From the NCBI RefSeq assembly GCF_000172175.1, contig NZ_ABJL02000008.1, forward strand, positions 744,001 through 808,000: a DNA stretch of 64,000 nt, read 5' to 3'. The notes under the pieces are model-generated. The model was given only the letters and a program-made list of their open reading frames with translations, searched no databases and had not been told where the DNA came from. Of the stretch, positions 19,001 through 26,084 are shown piece by piece (the first letter of the stretch is position 1; every line of letters begins with the position of its first letter). This DNA is from Bacteroides intestinalis DSM 17393. Lineage in GTDB: Bacteria; Bacteroidota; Bacteroidia; Bacteroidales; Bacteroidaceae. Position numbers and translations under genes: made by a program.

Positions 19001-19154
19001 CCCCCGTCTTTCCTCCTTCGGTTACAACGGATACGCCAATCAATGGAATGTCATTCTCATCAAACACATTACCCTCTACCTTAATTTGAGCATGTGCACT
19101 CATACTCAGCAAAGAGAATAATAAAAATAGCAAACAAAGATACTTGTTTTTCAT
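16044..19154 (-). CDS. SusC/RagA-family TonB-dependent outer-membrane transporter
   Basis: The start is placed at 19154, which gives the signal peptide MKNKYLCLLFLLFSLLSMSAHA. A longer in-frame ATG at 19199 would overlap the epimerase stop and lacks a signal at its start. About 1036 residues. After the signal come the carboxypeptidase-D-like domain (VEGNVFDENDIPLIGVSV), a TonB box region (LDEVVVVGYGTQKK), the plug (SITILKDATAAAVYGVRAAAGVILI) and a large barrel ending in a terminal Phe (FGLNVTF). It imports oligosaccharide with SusD, using TonB-ExbBD energy. No extra N-terminal STN domain is seen, so it is not of the anti-sigma-signalling type. The locus is probably controlled instead by the ROK regulator. 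Confidence 0.95.
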   Translation of the reverse strand: MKNKYLCLLFLLFSLLSMSAHAQIKVEGNVFDENDIPLIGVSVVTEGGKTGAITDVNGHFSIMVPNANAHLTFSYVGYITQKLPLKGKKLLKVIMKEDANLLDEVVVVGYGTQKKINVTGAIAQVDNKELKMAPSGSLSGMLAGRLPGLISKQSSGQPGADGANLYIRGNGAGDGSPLIVIDGVITDYFPSFSPDEVESITILKDATAAAVYGVRAAAGVILITTKRGAVQKPTVTYNGSLTLSQNTDFPKFLNGPDYAYWYNKAQLLDGVAEENLRFSPEEIDRITNPGENEHIYGNTDWFDLLFRNTAPTYTNNVSVSGGTEKIKFFASVGAYNQEGIIKRTSYDKYNFRSNMDAKITDNFDLSLDLSGYVSEQDEPGASAGVGSYASIFQQALLSYPYLKPYTADGMPIASINTAGNGNNNPIAARDLSGNNNVKKTYFQGNIAMKYQLPFVKGLSVKLNASYLKNYTMQKKYFLTYDVYGWNQTTRQGNVETGRIANKVSLNQWFTESEGYTIQPALEYSNKFGKHAVSGLFLYEFSRTDQSSMSAGRTDFPITDIMDLNYGLEVNKDLVKGGHSQAKRAGYVIRLNYSYDDKYLLEFTSRIDASTALPKKYRWGVFPGVSVGWRLSQEDFFKEAVPFMENLKIRASVGRLGSDRAISNTMTYFSTASLSADPTVLFGTSPQKYLGLSSPVNPLLKWQLTDTYNIGIESSMWNGLLGVELDVFYMKTTRSLESQSANFPPSLGSYYPTYINYGSHDNRGFELVLSHNNQIRDFTYRVRGNLSWARNKVLKMTEDANVPDYKRATGGPMGRYWGFVADGLFQSEEEIAHSAVFGPTLPGDIKLKDINGDGKITWDQDMVPIGRSNTPEMMFGLNLGAEWKGFDFNMLLQGAALFDVNLCGLYSSGIRDDTFYTRPFYADGNTPYYLVEGAWRPDHTDAKYPRLGIDSRSNGGKFSSWWVVDGSYVRLKSIQLGYTIPKKWSKKAGFERIRAYVAGGNLFTLSHLEHMDPEMPSVNQGYYPQQRTYEFGLNVTF

Positions 19155-19191
19155 ATTACTAAAATTTAAAATTAGGAATTGTATTCTCGTT

Positions 19192-20367
19192 TCATACATT
19201 CTTAGTTATATCTTCTAATATTTGCCAGCATTGGTAAAGCCCTCTCGGAACATGAAAACAGCCTTTCCACTTTCCACCTTTTAGAGGCAATAACACCTCA
19301 CCTCTTCTATTCAGATAACCATACCATTCCGGATATTCATTATCTTTGAAATGGCTCCATGTATATTCATGTACCTTTTCAAACCAATCAAGACATTGCT
19401 TATCTCCGGTCAGTTGATAACCTTTGAGCAATGAAATCAGAGTTTCAATATGAACCCACCACAATTTCTGATCCCATTCTAATTGTTGAGGTGGACATCC
19501 TTTACGATCCATGAAATAGTAGATACCGCCAAATTCTTTGTCCCAACCATAATCAAGCATCGTCAAAGTTATATTCTTCGCCTTTTCAATCAGATCCGGA
19601 CGGTTCAGACGTTTCCCTAGGTCCATAATAAACCACATTGCCTCAATATCATGGCCCGGAGTAACCTGGCGTCCTTCGAAAGAATCGGAAAGTTCTCCAT
19701 TTGCCAGAACATTCTCTACAATAATGCCTCCAAGTTCCGGACGATAGAAAACTTCCATAACTTCATGGATGCATACTTCCATCGTCTTTTCCAGACAACC
19801 CTTATCCAGCAAATGCTCTATTTCCATAGCCAAATTACATAGGATCATCGGCAAAGCAAAATTCTTCAACTCACGTGTACCCGGATAAAGCTTATTCCAT
19901 TTTCCCTTAGGATTGCCAGTCTTCGATAGTACAATATCGAAAGTCTTCATCGCTATATCCGCATACTCTTGATTTCCCGTAGCCAGGCTGAGCTGTCCAA
20001 ATGCCATTACAGCAAAGGTATATGAGAATATGTTATAAGGTTCCACCAAAGGACGTCCTGTACGATCAAGAGAAAAATACCAGTTATAATTTCCATCATG
20101 ACCATATTTTTTCAGAAACTCACCTCCCTGAATAGCACAGTCCAACCATTCCTGGCGTTTCTCTACCTTATTATAAAGCATCGAAAACAACCATACTTCC
20201 CGGCCCTGTAACCAAATAAATTTGTCTGTGTCAAAAACATTCCCTTTCCGGTCCAGACAGGTAAAATACCCACCATATTCGTGATCCTGGGAATGTTCTA
20301 ACCAGAAAGGAAGAACATTATCCAACAGTTCATCCTTGTACTGATCCGTTAATTTCTTCAAATCCAT
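19192..20367 (-). CDS. AGE-family sugar 2-epimerase (N-acylglucosamine or cellobiose 2-epimerase type)
   Basis: 391 residues with no signal or membrane segment, so it is cytoplasmic. The (alpha/alpha)6-barrel pattern of the AGE family is clear: EYGGYFTCLDRKG, KFIWLQGREVWLFS, NIFSYTFAVMAFGQLS, TPGHDIEAMWF, LWWVHIETL and GCFHVPRGLYQ. His residues in the last three correspond to the conserved catalytic and binding histidines of the family. The enzyme interconverts C2-epimers such as GlcNAc/ManNAc, or Glc/Man at a reducing end. With the MFS porter encoded two genes upstream, it probably processes an imported sugar. The choice between N-acyl and neutral sugar cannot be made from sequence by eye. 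Confidence 0.85.
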   Translation of the reverse strand: MDLKKLTDQYKDELLDNVLPFWLEHSQDHEYGGYFTCLDRKGNVFDTDKFIWLQGREVWLFSMLYNKVEKRQEWLDCAIQGGEFLKKYGHDGNYNWYFSLDRTGRPLVEPYNIFSYTFAVMAFGQLSLATGNQEYADIAMKTFDIVLSKTGNPKGKWNKLYPGTRELKNFALPMILCNLAMEIEHLLDKGCLEKTMEVCIHEVMEVFYRPELGGIIVENVLANGELSDSFEGRQVTPGHDIEAMWFIMDLGKRLNRPDLIEKAKNITLTMLDYGWDKEFGGIYYFMDRKGCPPQQLEWDQKLWWVHIETLISLLKGYQLTGDKQCLDWFEKVHEYTWSHFKDNEYPEWYGYLNRRGEVLLPLKGGKWKGCFHVPRGLYQCWQILEDITKNV

Positions 20368-20389
20368 AATTCTATTATTTTTTTAAGAT

Positions 20390-20438
20390 GAGAGACTGGA
20401 AACGTTTTTTATCCGGCATGCATATAAACCGGTCTCTC
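20390..20438 (-). other. Intergenic stem-loop between ADP-ribosylglycohydrolase-family and epimerase genes
   Basis: GAGAGACTGG (20390-20399) pairs with CCGGTCTCTC (20429-20438) at 9 of 10 positions, enclosing a second CCGG repeat and a GCATGC palindrome. It fills most of the 84-nt gap. It could be an mRNA-stability or processing hairpin; no T-tract directly abuts it on the transcribed strand. Confidence 0.45.
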
Positions 20439-20451
20439 AATATATTTATAC

Positions 20452-21972
20452 CTATTTATCTGTTGTATAAGTAATGACGTCTCTTACCCAAATATCTGCT
20501 CCTTTCACTGGATTAGTCCATTTACAAGTCACTTTATATTTTCCGTAAGGCTGCTCATAATTAAAAAAGAGCTCATGTTTGCGATGGTTATACTTCAACG
20601 GTAACTTGCATATTTCCACCAGTTTATCATTAAAATAAACCTCTAATTCTGCAACATAATCTTCAGAAACATTATCACCCTTAAGTTCCCCCTTAATAAC
20701 AGCCCCTATACCGTCGAACTCCACAGTCGAAAAGTTAGCAATCCAATTATCTACAGTCACCTTCTTATCGAGTTTTAAACCTTCAAAACTAATTTCCAAT
20801 TTTGCAGGAACTGGCTTCTGAAAGTTGATCTTAACTTCATTCTCACCAACTTTTCCACCTTCTCTTTCTATCATCTGTAAAGCCTGCCCGTAACTCAACT
20901 CAGAACCTTTATTAAAACTCACAGTATTATTGAAAGGCATATCTTCAACAATTACTATTTCGGCCTTATATTTCTCCGGAAGGCGATTATAACCAAGCAT
21001 GGTCCCCAAAATACCTCCAGAAGAAGCCGGATTACAGTCGGAATCTTGTCCTGCACGTGTAGAAATATCAATTGTTTTTTCAAAATCGCCCTGACCGTAG
21101 AGCAGTCCCAAAATAATATAGGCTCCGTTTACATAGGTTTCAATATTAAAAGGTACTTCAATACCATCTGGACAGGCAATATCATTAGTCCCCCATTTTT
21201 TTTCAATCTCTTCCCAGCACTTTTTCCAATCATCCGGATATTGTTTGTGCCAGTTTATAACATCAGTCATGCATGCATAGAAGCGACTTTGCTGAGGGAT
21301 TGCTTTCAAACCTTCCGTAACGATGTATTCAATATCATCGCTTACATAAGCCAAAGAATACATGGCAGCCACGTATACTCCACCATACCATCCATCACCG
21401 TAAGCCATGATATGTCCGATACGGTCACAAAAATCCACTGCACTATTCACCATACCCGGCGACATAATACCTGCAAAGTCAGCTTCAATCTGAAAATCCA
21501 AGCAATTGGCATGAGGGTTATTTTTCCAATATCCACTGGCGTGAGGGGACAAACCTTGCAACAGGTTATAGCGAGCCTGTTGGTTTGCATGACACAACGG
21601 ATATTCTTTAGCCAAGAATGCTGCCGCAAAAGAATCGACAGGAGCATCCAATCCACATCTTTCAAAGGTCTCTACAAATGTCAGATCTACGTAAACATCA
21701 TCATAAAGACCACCTCCACCATCAAACCATTTCTTAATTTCCCCATTTCCCCATGGCATAACCACAGAATCAGGAATTATGGTTGACAAATACTGAAACT
21801 CTGTTGGACCACCATAGGTACATCCTAAGATTTGTCCGGCCCAAGCTCCCTTTACCTTATCGAATAGCGTGTCTTTCGATAGGGTGAGGTTCAGGTTCTC
21901 CTTTTGAGAAGTACCGCACGAACACAATGCTGCTATAAGACAGCTACTCAATAAATAATTTCTAATCTTCAT
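20452..21972 (-). CDS. ADP-ribosylglycohydrolase-family lipoprotein (copy 2)
   Basis: 506 residues from the ATG at 21972, which gives the lipoprotein signal MKIRNYLLSSCLIAALCSCG; the longer start at 21993 adds a non-signal prefix. It matches copy 1 (4946-6475) along its length: KGAWAGQILGCTYGGPTEF, GLYDDVYVDLTFVETFERCG, YWKNNPHANCLDFQIEADF and RAGQDSDCNPASSGGILG. The DD and DxD metal-ligand motifs are intact, and the same beta-rich tail ends in WVRDVITYTTDK. Lipidation suggests membrane anchoring, while copy 1 looks soluble, so the two may work in different compartments or on different steps. Confidence 0.82.
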   Translation of the reverse strand: MKIRNYLLSSCLIAALCSCGTSQKENLNLTLSKDTLFDKVKGAWAGQILGCTYGGPTEFQYLSTIIPDSVVMPWGNGEIKKWFDGGGGLYDDVYVDLTFVETFERCGLDAPVDSFAAAFLAKEYPLCHANQQARYNLLQGLSPHASGYWKNNPHANCLDFQIEADFAGIMSPGMVNSAVDFCDRIGHIMAYGDGWYGGVYVAAMYSLAYVSDDIEYIVTEGLKAIPQQSRFYACMTDVINWHKQYPDDWKKCWEEIEKKWGTNDIACPDGIEVPFNIETYVNGAYIILGLLYGQGDFEKTIDISTRAGQDSDCNPASSGGILGTMLGYNRLPEKYKAEIVIVEDMPFNNTVSFNKGSELSYGQALQMIEREGGKVGENEVKINFQKPVPAKLEISFEGLKLDKKVTVDNWIANFSTVEFDGIGAVIKGELKGDNVSEDYVAELEVYFNDKLVEICKLPLKYNHRKHELFFNYEQPYGKYKVTCKWTNPVKGADIWVRDVITYTTDK

Positions 21973-21996
21973 TATATATAATATTAAGGTCAATTT

Positions 21997-23397
21997 TTAT
22001 TTTTTCATCCAATGGCGTTCAATCTCTTCCAAAGACTTTCCTGTGGTCTCGGGAACAAGTTTCCAAACAATCAGCATATAGGGTACACACATGATTGCAA
22101 ACAGAATGAATGTTCCGGCGGGGGTAAGATTCTGGAGCATCCAGGGGGTTAACTGCCCAATCAAGTATGTACCTATCCATAACGCAAAGCCGGCAATGGA
22201 CATGGCAAATCCACGCACCCGAGTCGGGTACATTTCAGAAAGAAGCACAAATACCACAGCACATATAGACACGGCACAACAAAATACATAGAAAAGGAAA
22301 AATACTAAAAGGAAAATGCTGGAGATACCCCAGGACTCACCATAAATAAAGTAAGTTGCAATCAGTATTAAAGAAATTACCATACCTGATACGCCATAAT
22401 AAACCAACTTTTTACGTCCTATTTTATCAATAATAACAAGAGCCAATACAGTAGTCAATGTATTCACCAATCCCACTAAAACCTGATAGAATAAAGAATC
22501 ACCTCCGGATAAACCTGCATTTTCAAAAATAGAAGGTCCATAATATAAAACGGCATTCACACCCATAAACTGTCCCAACATAGCAATACATACACCGATA
22601 ATAACAGCTTTCCTTATACCAGGTTGCAACAAGAGCTTCCATTCAGATTTAGACTCGGATGATAGTACAGATTTAGTCTCTGCCAATTGAAATAAAGCAT
22701 CCTTAGAAGAGGTATAAATTCTCTCAAGAATATTAGTAGCCTTTTCTTCTCTCCCTTTCAATATCAACCAGCGCGGACTTTCGGGTATGAAGAATATGAT
22801 GATAAAGAACAATAAAGCGGGCAATATCTCCATACCTAACATTCCTCTCCAGACTTCTGTTACAAATATCAGGCTCCACCACCCTGTAACAATATCAGGA
22901 TTGCTCGTGGAATATCCCAAAAGCTGATAATTCACAAGATAAGCACCTAAAAATCCAATCGTAACCGCTAACTGGTACAAGGAAACCAAGCGTCCACGAT
23001 ACTGAGCCACAGCAAGCTCCGAAATATAGAGCGGAGAGATGATAGAAACAACACCTATCCCGACACCACCTATAATCCGATAGACAACCAATTGATTAAA
23101 ATCCACAGATACAGCACAGCCAATGGCGGATGTGGAAAACAAAATAGCTGAAAGGATCATAGTAAATTTTCGTCCGAACTTATCGCTCAAAATGCCTGCA
23201 AAAAGTACTCCGATAATAGAACCAACCAGTGCACAGCCTACATACCATCCTTGTTGTAAGGCATCCAGTCGAAACTGTTCTGTTACTTGAGCAATAGTAC
23301 CGGAGATAACAGCAGTGTCATATCCAAATAAGAAACCGCCCAAGGCCGCTACTACTGAAAGAAAAACTAAATAGCCTAAATTAATTGTCGACTTCAT
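21997..23397 (-). CDS. MFS sugar:H+ symporter (XylE/GLUT-like sugar porter)
   Basis: 466 residues with twelve hydrophobic segments. Sugar-porter signatures are present: GGFLFGYDTAVISG in TM1, DKFGRKFTM after TM2, YRIIGGVGIGVVSIISPLYISELA, PESPRWLILKGR after TM6, DKIGRKKLVYYG, and PETTGKSLEEIERHW at the end. It imports a monosaccharide across the inner membrane. It is the second gene of the locus, 2 nt after the Tat-signal DUF4434 gene. Because a separate ribose-type permease exists downstream, this porter probably carries the other sugar of the substrate, the one handled by the epimerase (inference). Confidence 0.9.
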   Translation of the reverse strand: MKSTINLGYLVFLSVVAALGGFLFGYDTAVISGTIAQVTEQFRLDALQQGWYVGCALVGSIIGVLFAGILSDKFGRKFTMILSAILFSTSAIGCAVSVDFNQLVVYRIIGGVGIGVVSIISPLYISELAVAQYRGRLVSLYQLAVTIGFLGAYLVNYQLLGYSTSNPDIVTGWWSLIFVTEVWRGMLGMEILPALLFFIIIFFIPESPRWLILKGREEKATNILERIYTSSKDALFQLAETKSVLSSESKSEWKLLLQPGIRKAVIIGVCIAMLGQFMGVNAVLYYGPSIFENAGLSGGDSLFYQVLVGLVNTLTTVLALVIIDKIGRKKLVYYGVSGMVISLILIATYFIYGESWGISSIFLLVFFLFYVFCCAVSICAVVFVLLSEMYPTRVRGFAMSIAGFALWIGTYLIGQLTPWMLQNLTPAGTFILFAIMCVPYMLIVWKLVPETTGKSLEEIERHWMKK

Positions 23398-23399
23398 TT

Positions 23400-24494
23400 C
23401 TATTTTATATTAAAGTATTCTTTATATCTATTGTACAGATGTCCCGCCTGCAAATAAGCAGATTGCGGACTCATAAAGTGAGAAAATTCAAACGTAATGG
23501 CTTTATCATAGCCAGCTCTCTTTGCAGCTTCCAATTTCATCCTAAGCTTATCAAACTTGATCGGCAAGAAATTTATAGGCATATCACGATCGAATGTCTC
23601 CGCATTCGTCCAGCATTTCATTCCATATTTATCTGCCAGCTTTTTATTTACTGTAAAGAAGGCATCTAATTCATCATAATCAATGTGCCCATCTTGAAAA
23701 GCACATGCATCAACCACTTCATGGATTCCATCAAATATTTCATTCCATTCTCTTTCGTGTTCCTGAACTGAAACAGCATCTTCCTTAGTTAACTTATCAG
23801 TCCCCATCACAGCCTTCTTTCCATCAATCCAAGGAGAAATAAAAGTAGGTAAACCACCAGACACATCCTTACATTGTTTTCCCATTGCACGAAAAGCATC
23901 AATAGCCCCCTTGGTTTTACGACTGATCTCACCACTTATATACCAGCCACCAAAACTCTTATATTTTTCACCATATTGATTCCAGACTTCATCGATCACA
24001 TACTTGTTATCTTCAATCTCCCATGACAAATCACCCGTATCCCAATATTTTCCGGAATCATACAGACCAAAATAAAACTTCATCTGATATTTTTCCGCTA
24101 AGCGAAGGTACATGTCTACTAAATCAACAGAGGGCATATAACATCCTCTACCCAATAAATATTTAGAAGGATAGGTGACAAACTTACGATAGCCGGAACG
24201 GATCATGATAACAGTATCAATTCCTATATTTTTCATGTGCCGGAAATCTTGATCCCATTCTTTTTCGCCCCAATTTTGATGAGGAATATCATGTGATATT
24301 TCATCTAAAAAAGTCCCGGTAATCTTTAACCCATTCTCTTTAGGAATAATAAGCCGACCAGCATCGCTTTTCTGTATTGAAGCAAATGAAGTGCTCTCCA
24401 TTGCTTCAGTGGCCAGCAGTCCAGGAGCTACCAAAGCGGAAGCTCCTGTTAAAGCGACTTTCTTTAAAAATTCTCTGCGGTTACTTGTTTTCAT
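23400..24494 (-). CDS. Tat-exported DUF4434-type putative glycosidase, first gene of the locus
   Basis: 364 residues. The N-terminus MKTSNRREFLKKVALTGASAL is a classic twin-arginine signal, unlike the Sec or lipoprotein signals of its four paralogues. The mature protein is a single DUF4434 barrel (GLKITGTFLDEISHD, GIDTVIMIRSGYRK, MKFYFGLYDSGKYW). Candidate catalytic glutamates are E189 in WYISGEI and E299 in TNAETF, 110 residues apart as in the two DUF5109 paralogues. It opens the operon directly downstream of the predicted promoter and operator. Tat export implies folding, possibly with a cofactor, before crossing the membrane. Confidence 0.78.
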   Translation of the reverse strand: MKTSNRREFLKKVALTGASALVAPGLLATEAMESTSFASIQKSDAGRLIIPKENGLKITGTFLDEISHDIPHQNWGEKEWDQDFRHMKNIGIDTVIMIRSGYRKFVTYPSKYLLGRGCYMPSVDLVDMYLRLAEKYQMKFYFGLYDSGKYWDTGDLSWEIEDNKYVIDEVWNQYGEKYKSFGGWYISGEISRKTKGAIDAFRAMGKQCKDVSGGLPTFISPWIDGKKAVMGTDKLTKEDAVSVQEHEREWNEIFDGIHEVVDACAFQDGHIDYDELDAFFTVNKKLADKYGMKCWTNAETFDRDMPINFLPIKFDKLRMKLEAAKRAGYDKAITFEFSHFMSPQSAYLQAGHLYNRYKEYFNIK

Positions 24495-24552
24495 AGTATT
24501 CCTTTCTGTATATTATATATGTTAACCTATTGAATGCGTGTTTAAGTTTTAT

Positions 24553-24580
24553 TATTATAAAACGTTTCTTGTTTATAATA
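24553..24580. promoter_or_regulatory. Operator-like palindrome in the ROK/PUL divergent region
   Basis: A perfect 9-bp inverted repeat, TATTATAAA (24553-24561) and TTTATAATA (24572-24580), with a 10-nt spacer ACGTTTCTTG. Its centre lies about 20-25 nt downstream of the -7 element for the minus-strand operon, a typical repressor site. The size and AT-rich arms resemble NagC/XylR-type ROK operators. The likely ligand-responsive repressor is the adjacent ROK protein (inference). Confidence 0.55.
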
Positions 24581-24585
24581 CAATG

Positions 24586-24615
24586 CAAATATAGATATAT
24601 TTATTAAATAAACAA
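24586..24615 (-). promoter_or_regulatory. Predicted Bacteroides promoter for the rus-like operon
   Basis: On the minus strand: TTG (24615-24613), 19 nt, then TATATTTG (24593-24586), an exact TAnnTTTG match. The predicted start is near 24580, leaving an ~85-nt leader before the ATG at 24494. The operator-like palindrome lies across the start of transcription. Confidence 0.75.
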
Positions 24616-24814
24616 TAGATAATAAATTATTTTATTATTAAAATCTCATTTTCATTAGTATTTAATTAAATCATGCCTTATTTTTAGCCCTTAATAAAGA
24701 AAAAAGAGAAATGAATACGAACTAAATATAAAAAACGAGGTGGGATAAAGCTTAATATACTAAGCATAAATTGAATCATAAAAGAACAAATACTTTCTTT
24801 TCCATTATAAAAGA

Positions 24815-24845
24815 TTGAGGTTAATAAAAATATTAATTATCTTTG
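24815..24845 (+). promoter_or_regulatory. Predicted Bacteroides promoter for the ROK regulator gene
   Basis: TTG (24815-24817), 20 nt, then TATCTTTG (24838-24845), an exact TAnnTTTG match. The expected start is about 24849-24852, only 3-6 nt before the ATG at 24855, so the mRNA is probably almost leaderless. The rest of the 24495-24854 gap is AT-rich with no other clear element. Confidence 0.72.
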
Positions 24846-24854
24846 TGGTAAATA

Positions 24855-26084
24855 ATGAAATTAACAAGATATATGTATCAGCAGTTTTTAAAAGAAATAG
24901 AAATGGGGTCTAAAAATGCCCTCATTAAAAAAAGGATTATTACCTATTATATATATAATGGTAGTTCGACAATTCCTGATCTTTCAAAAGAACTGGATTT
25001 AAGTGTTCCTACAGTTACTAAGCTAATTGGAGAAATGTATGACGAAGGATACATAAACGATTATGGCAAACTGGAAACAAGCGGAGGAAGACATCCTAAC
25101 TTATATGGACTAAACCCCAAATCAGGCTATTTCATAGGAGTAGACATTAAGAAATTCTCTATCAATATTGGATTAATAAATTTCAAAGGCGATATGGTAG
25201 AACTTAAAATGGATATACCTTATAATTTTGAAAACTCCTTAGAGGGAATGAACGAACTTTGCAATCTGATTCTCAATTTCATAAAAAAGCTCCCGATAGA
25301 TACGGAAAAGATATTGAATATTAATGTAAACGTATCAGGAAGAGTAAATCCTGAATCGGGATATAGTTTCAGTCAGTTTAATTTTGAAGAACGTCCCCTC
25401 GCAGATGTATTAAGTGAAAGACTCGGCTATCCTGTAACGATTGATAATGATACACGCGCCATGACATACGGAGAATATATGCAAGGATGTGTAAAAGGAG
25501 AGAAAGATATTATTTTCGTTAATGTCAGTTGGGGATTAGGAATCGGAATCATTATAGACGGAAAAATTTATAAAGGAAAGTCAGGATTTTCCGGAGAGTT
25601 TGGACATGTGAATACATTTGACAATGAGATTATTTGCCATTGTGGCAAAAAAGGTTGTTTGGAAACAGAAGCTTCCGGATCTGCATTACATCGTACTCTG
25701 CTGGAACGGATACTAAAAGGAGAAAATTCGATTTTATCCAACCGGGTAAATATGGAAACTCCAATAACACTGGATGAAATTATAGCTGCGGTGAATAAAG
25801 AAGACCTCTTATGTATTGAAATTGTAGAAGAGATAGGGCAAAAATTAGGTAAACAAATAGCAGGACTTATAAATATCTTCAATCCCGAATTAGTAATAAT
25901 CGGAGGAACATTATCTCTGACTGAAGATTACATTACCCAACCCATCAGAACAGCAGTACGAAAGTATTCTCTAAACCTCGTCAATAAAGACTCAGTCATT
26001 ACAACCTCTAAGTTAAAAGACAAGGCGGGTATTGTTGGGGCATGCATGTTGGCACGAAGTCGAATGTTTGAAGGTACAAACTAG
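24855..26084 (+). CDS. ROK-family transcriptional regulator (NagC/XylR type)
   Basis: 409 residues. Residues ~15-80 form a winged helix-turn-helix (STIPDLSKELDLSVPTVTKLIGEMYDEGYI). The ROK sugar-kinase-like domain follows: VDIKKFSINIGLINF, DNDTRAMTYGEYMQG, and the ROK zinc motif around GEFGHVNTFDNEIICHCGKKG with CLETEASG. GIGIIIDGKIYKG and VIIGGTLS complete the fold. The kinase catalytic Asp of ROK kinases is represented in VTIDNDTR. ROK regulators with an HTH bind a sugar or sugar phosphate and release DNA. It is divergent from the rus-like operon and converges with the WbuC gene, overlapping it by 4 bp. Known rus loci use other regulators, so ROK control is a distinguishing feature here. 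Confidence 0.9.
   Translation: MKLTRYMYQQFLKEIEMGSKNALIKKRIITYYIYNGSSTIPDLSKELDLSVPTVTKLIGEMYDEGYINDYGKLETSGGRHPNLYGLNPKSGYFIGVDIKKFSINIGLINFKGDMVELKMDIPYNFENSLEGMNELCNLILNFIKKLPIDTEKILNINVNVSGRVNPESGYSFSQFNFEERPLADVLSERLGYPVTIDNDTRAMTYGEYMQGCVKGEKDIIFVNVSWGLGIGIIIDGKIYKGKSGFSGEFGHVNTFDNEIICHCGKKGCLETEASGSALHRTLLERILKGENSILSNRVNMETPITLDEIIAAVNKEDLLCIEIVEEIGQKLGKQIAGLINIFNPELVIIGGTLSLTEDYITQPIRTAVRKYSLNLVNKDSVITTSKLKDKAGIVGACMLARSRMFEGTN

Noticed and set aside
24855..26084. ROK protein as a sugar kinase of the locus
   Set aside because: It has an N-terminal winged helix-turn-helix and sits divergently with an operator-like palindrome, which fits a regulator.
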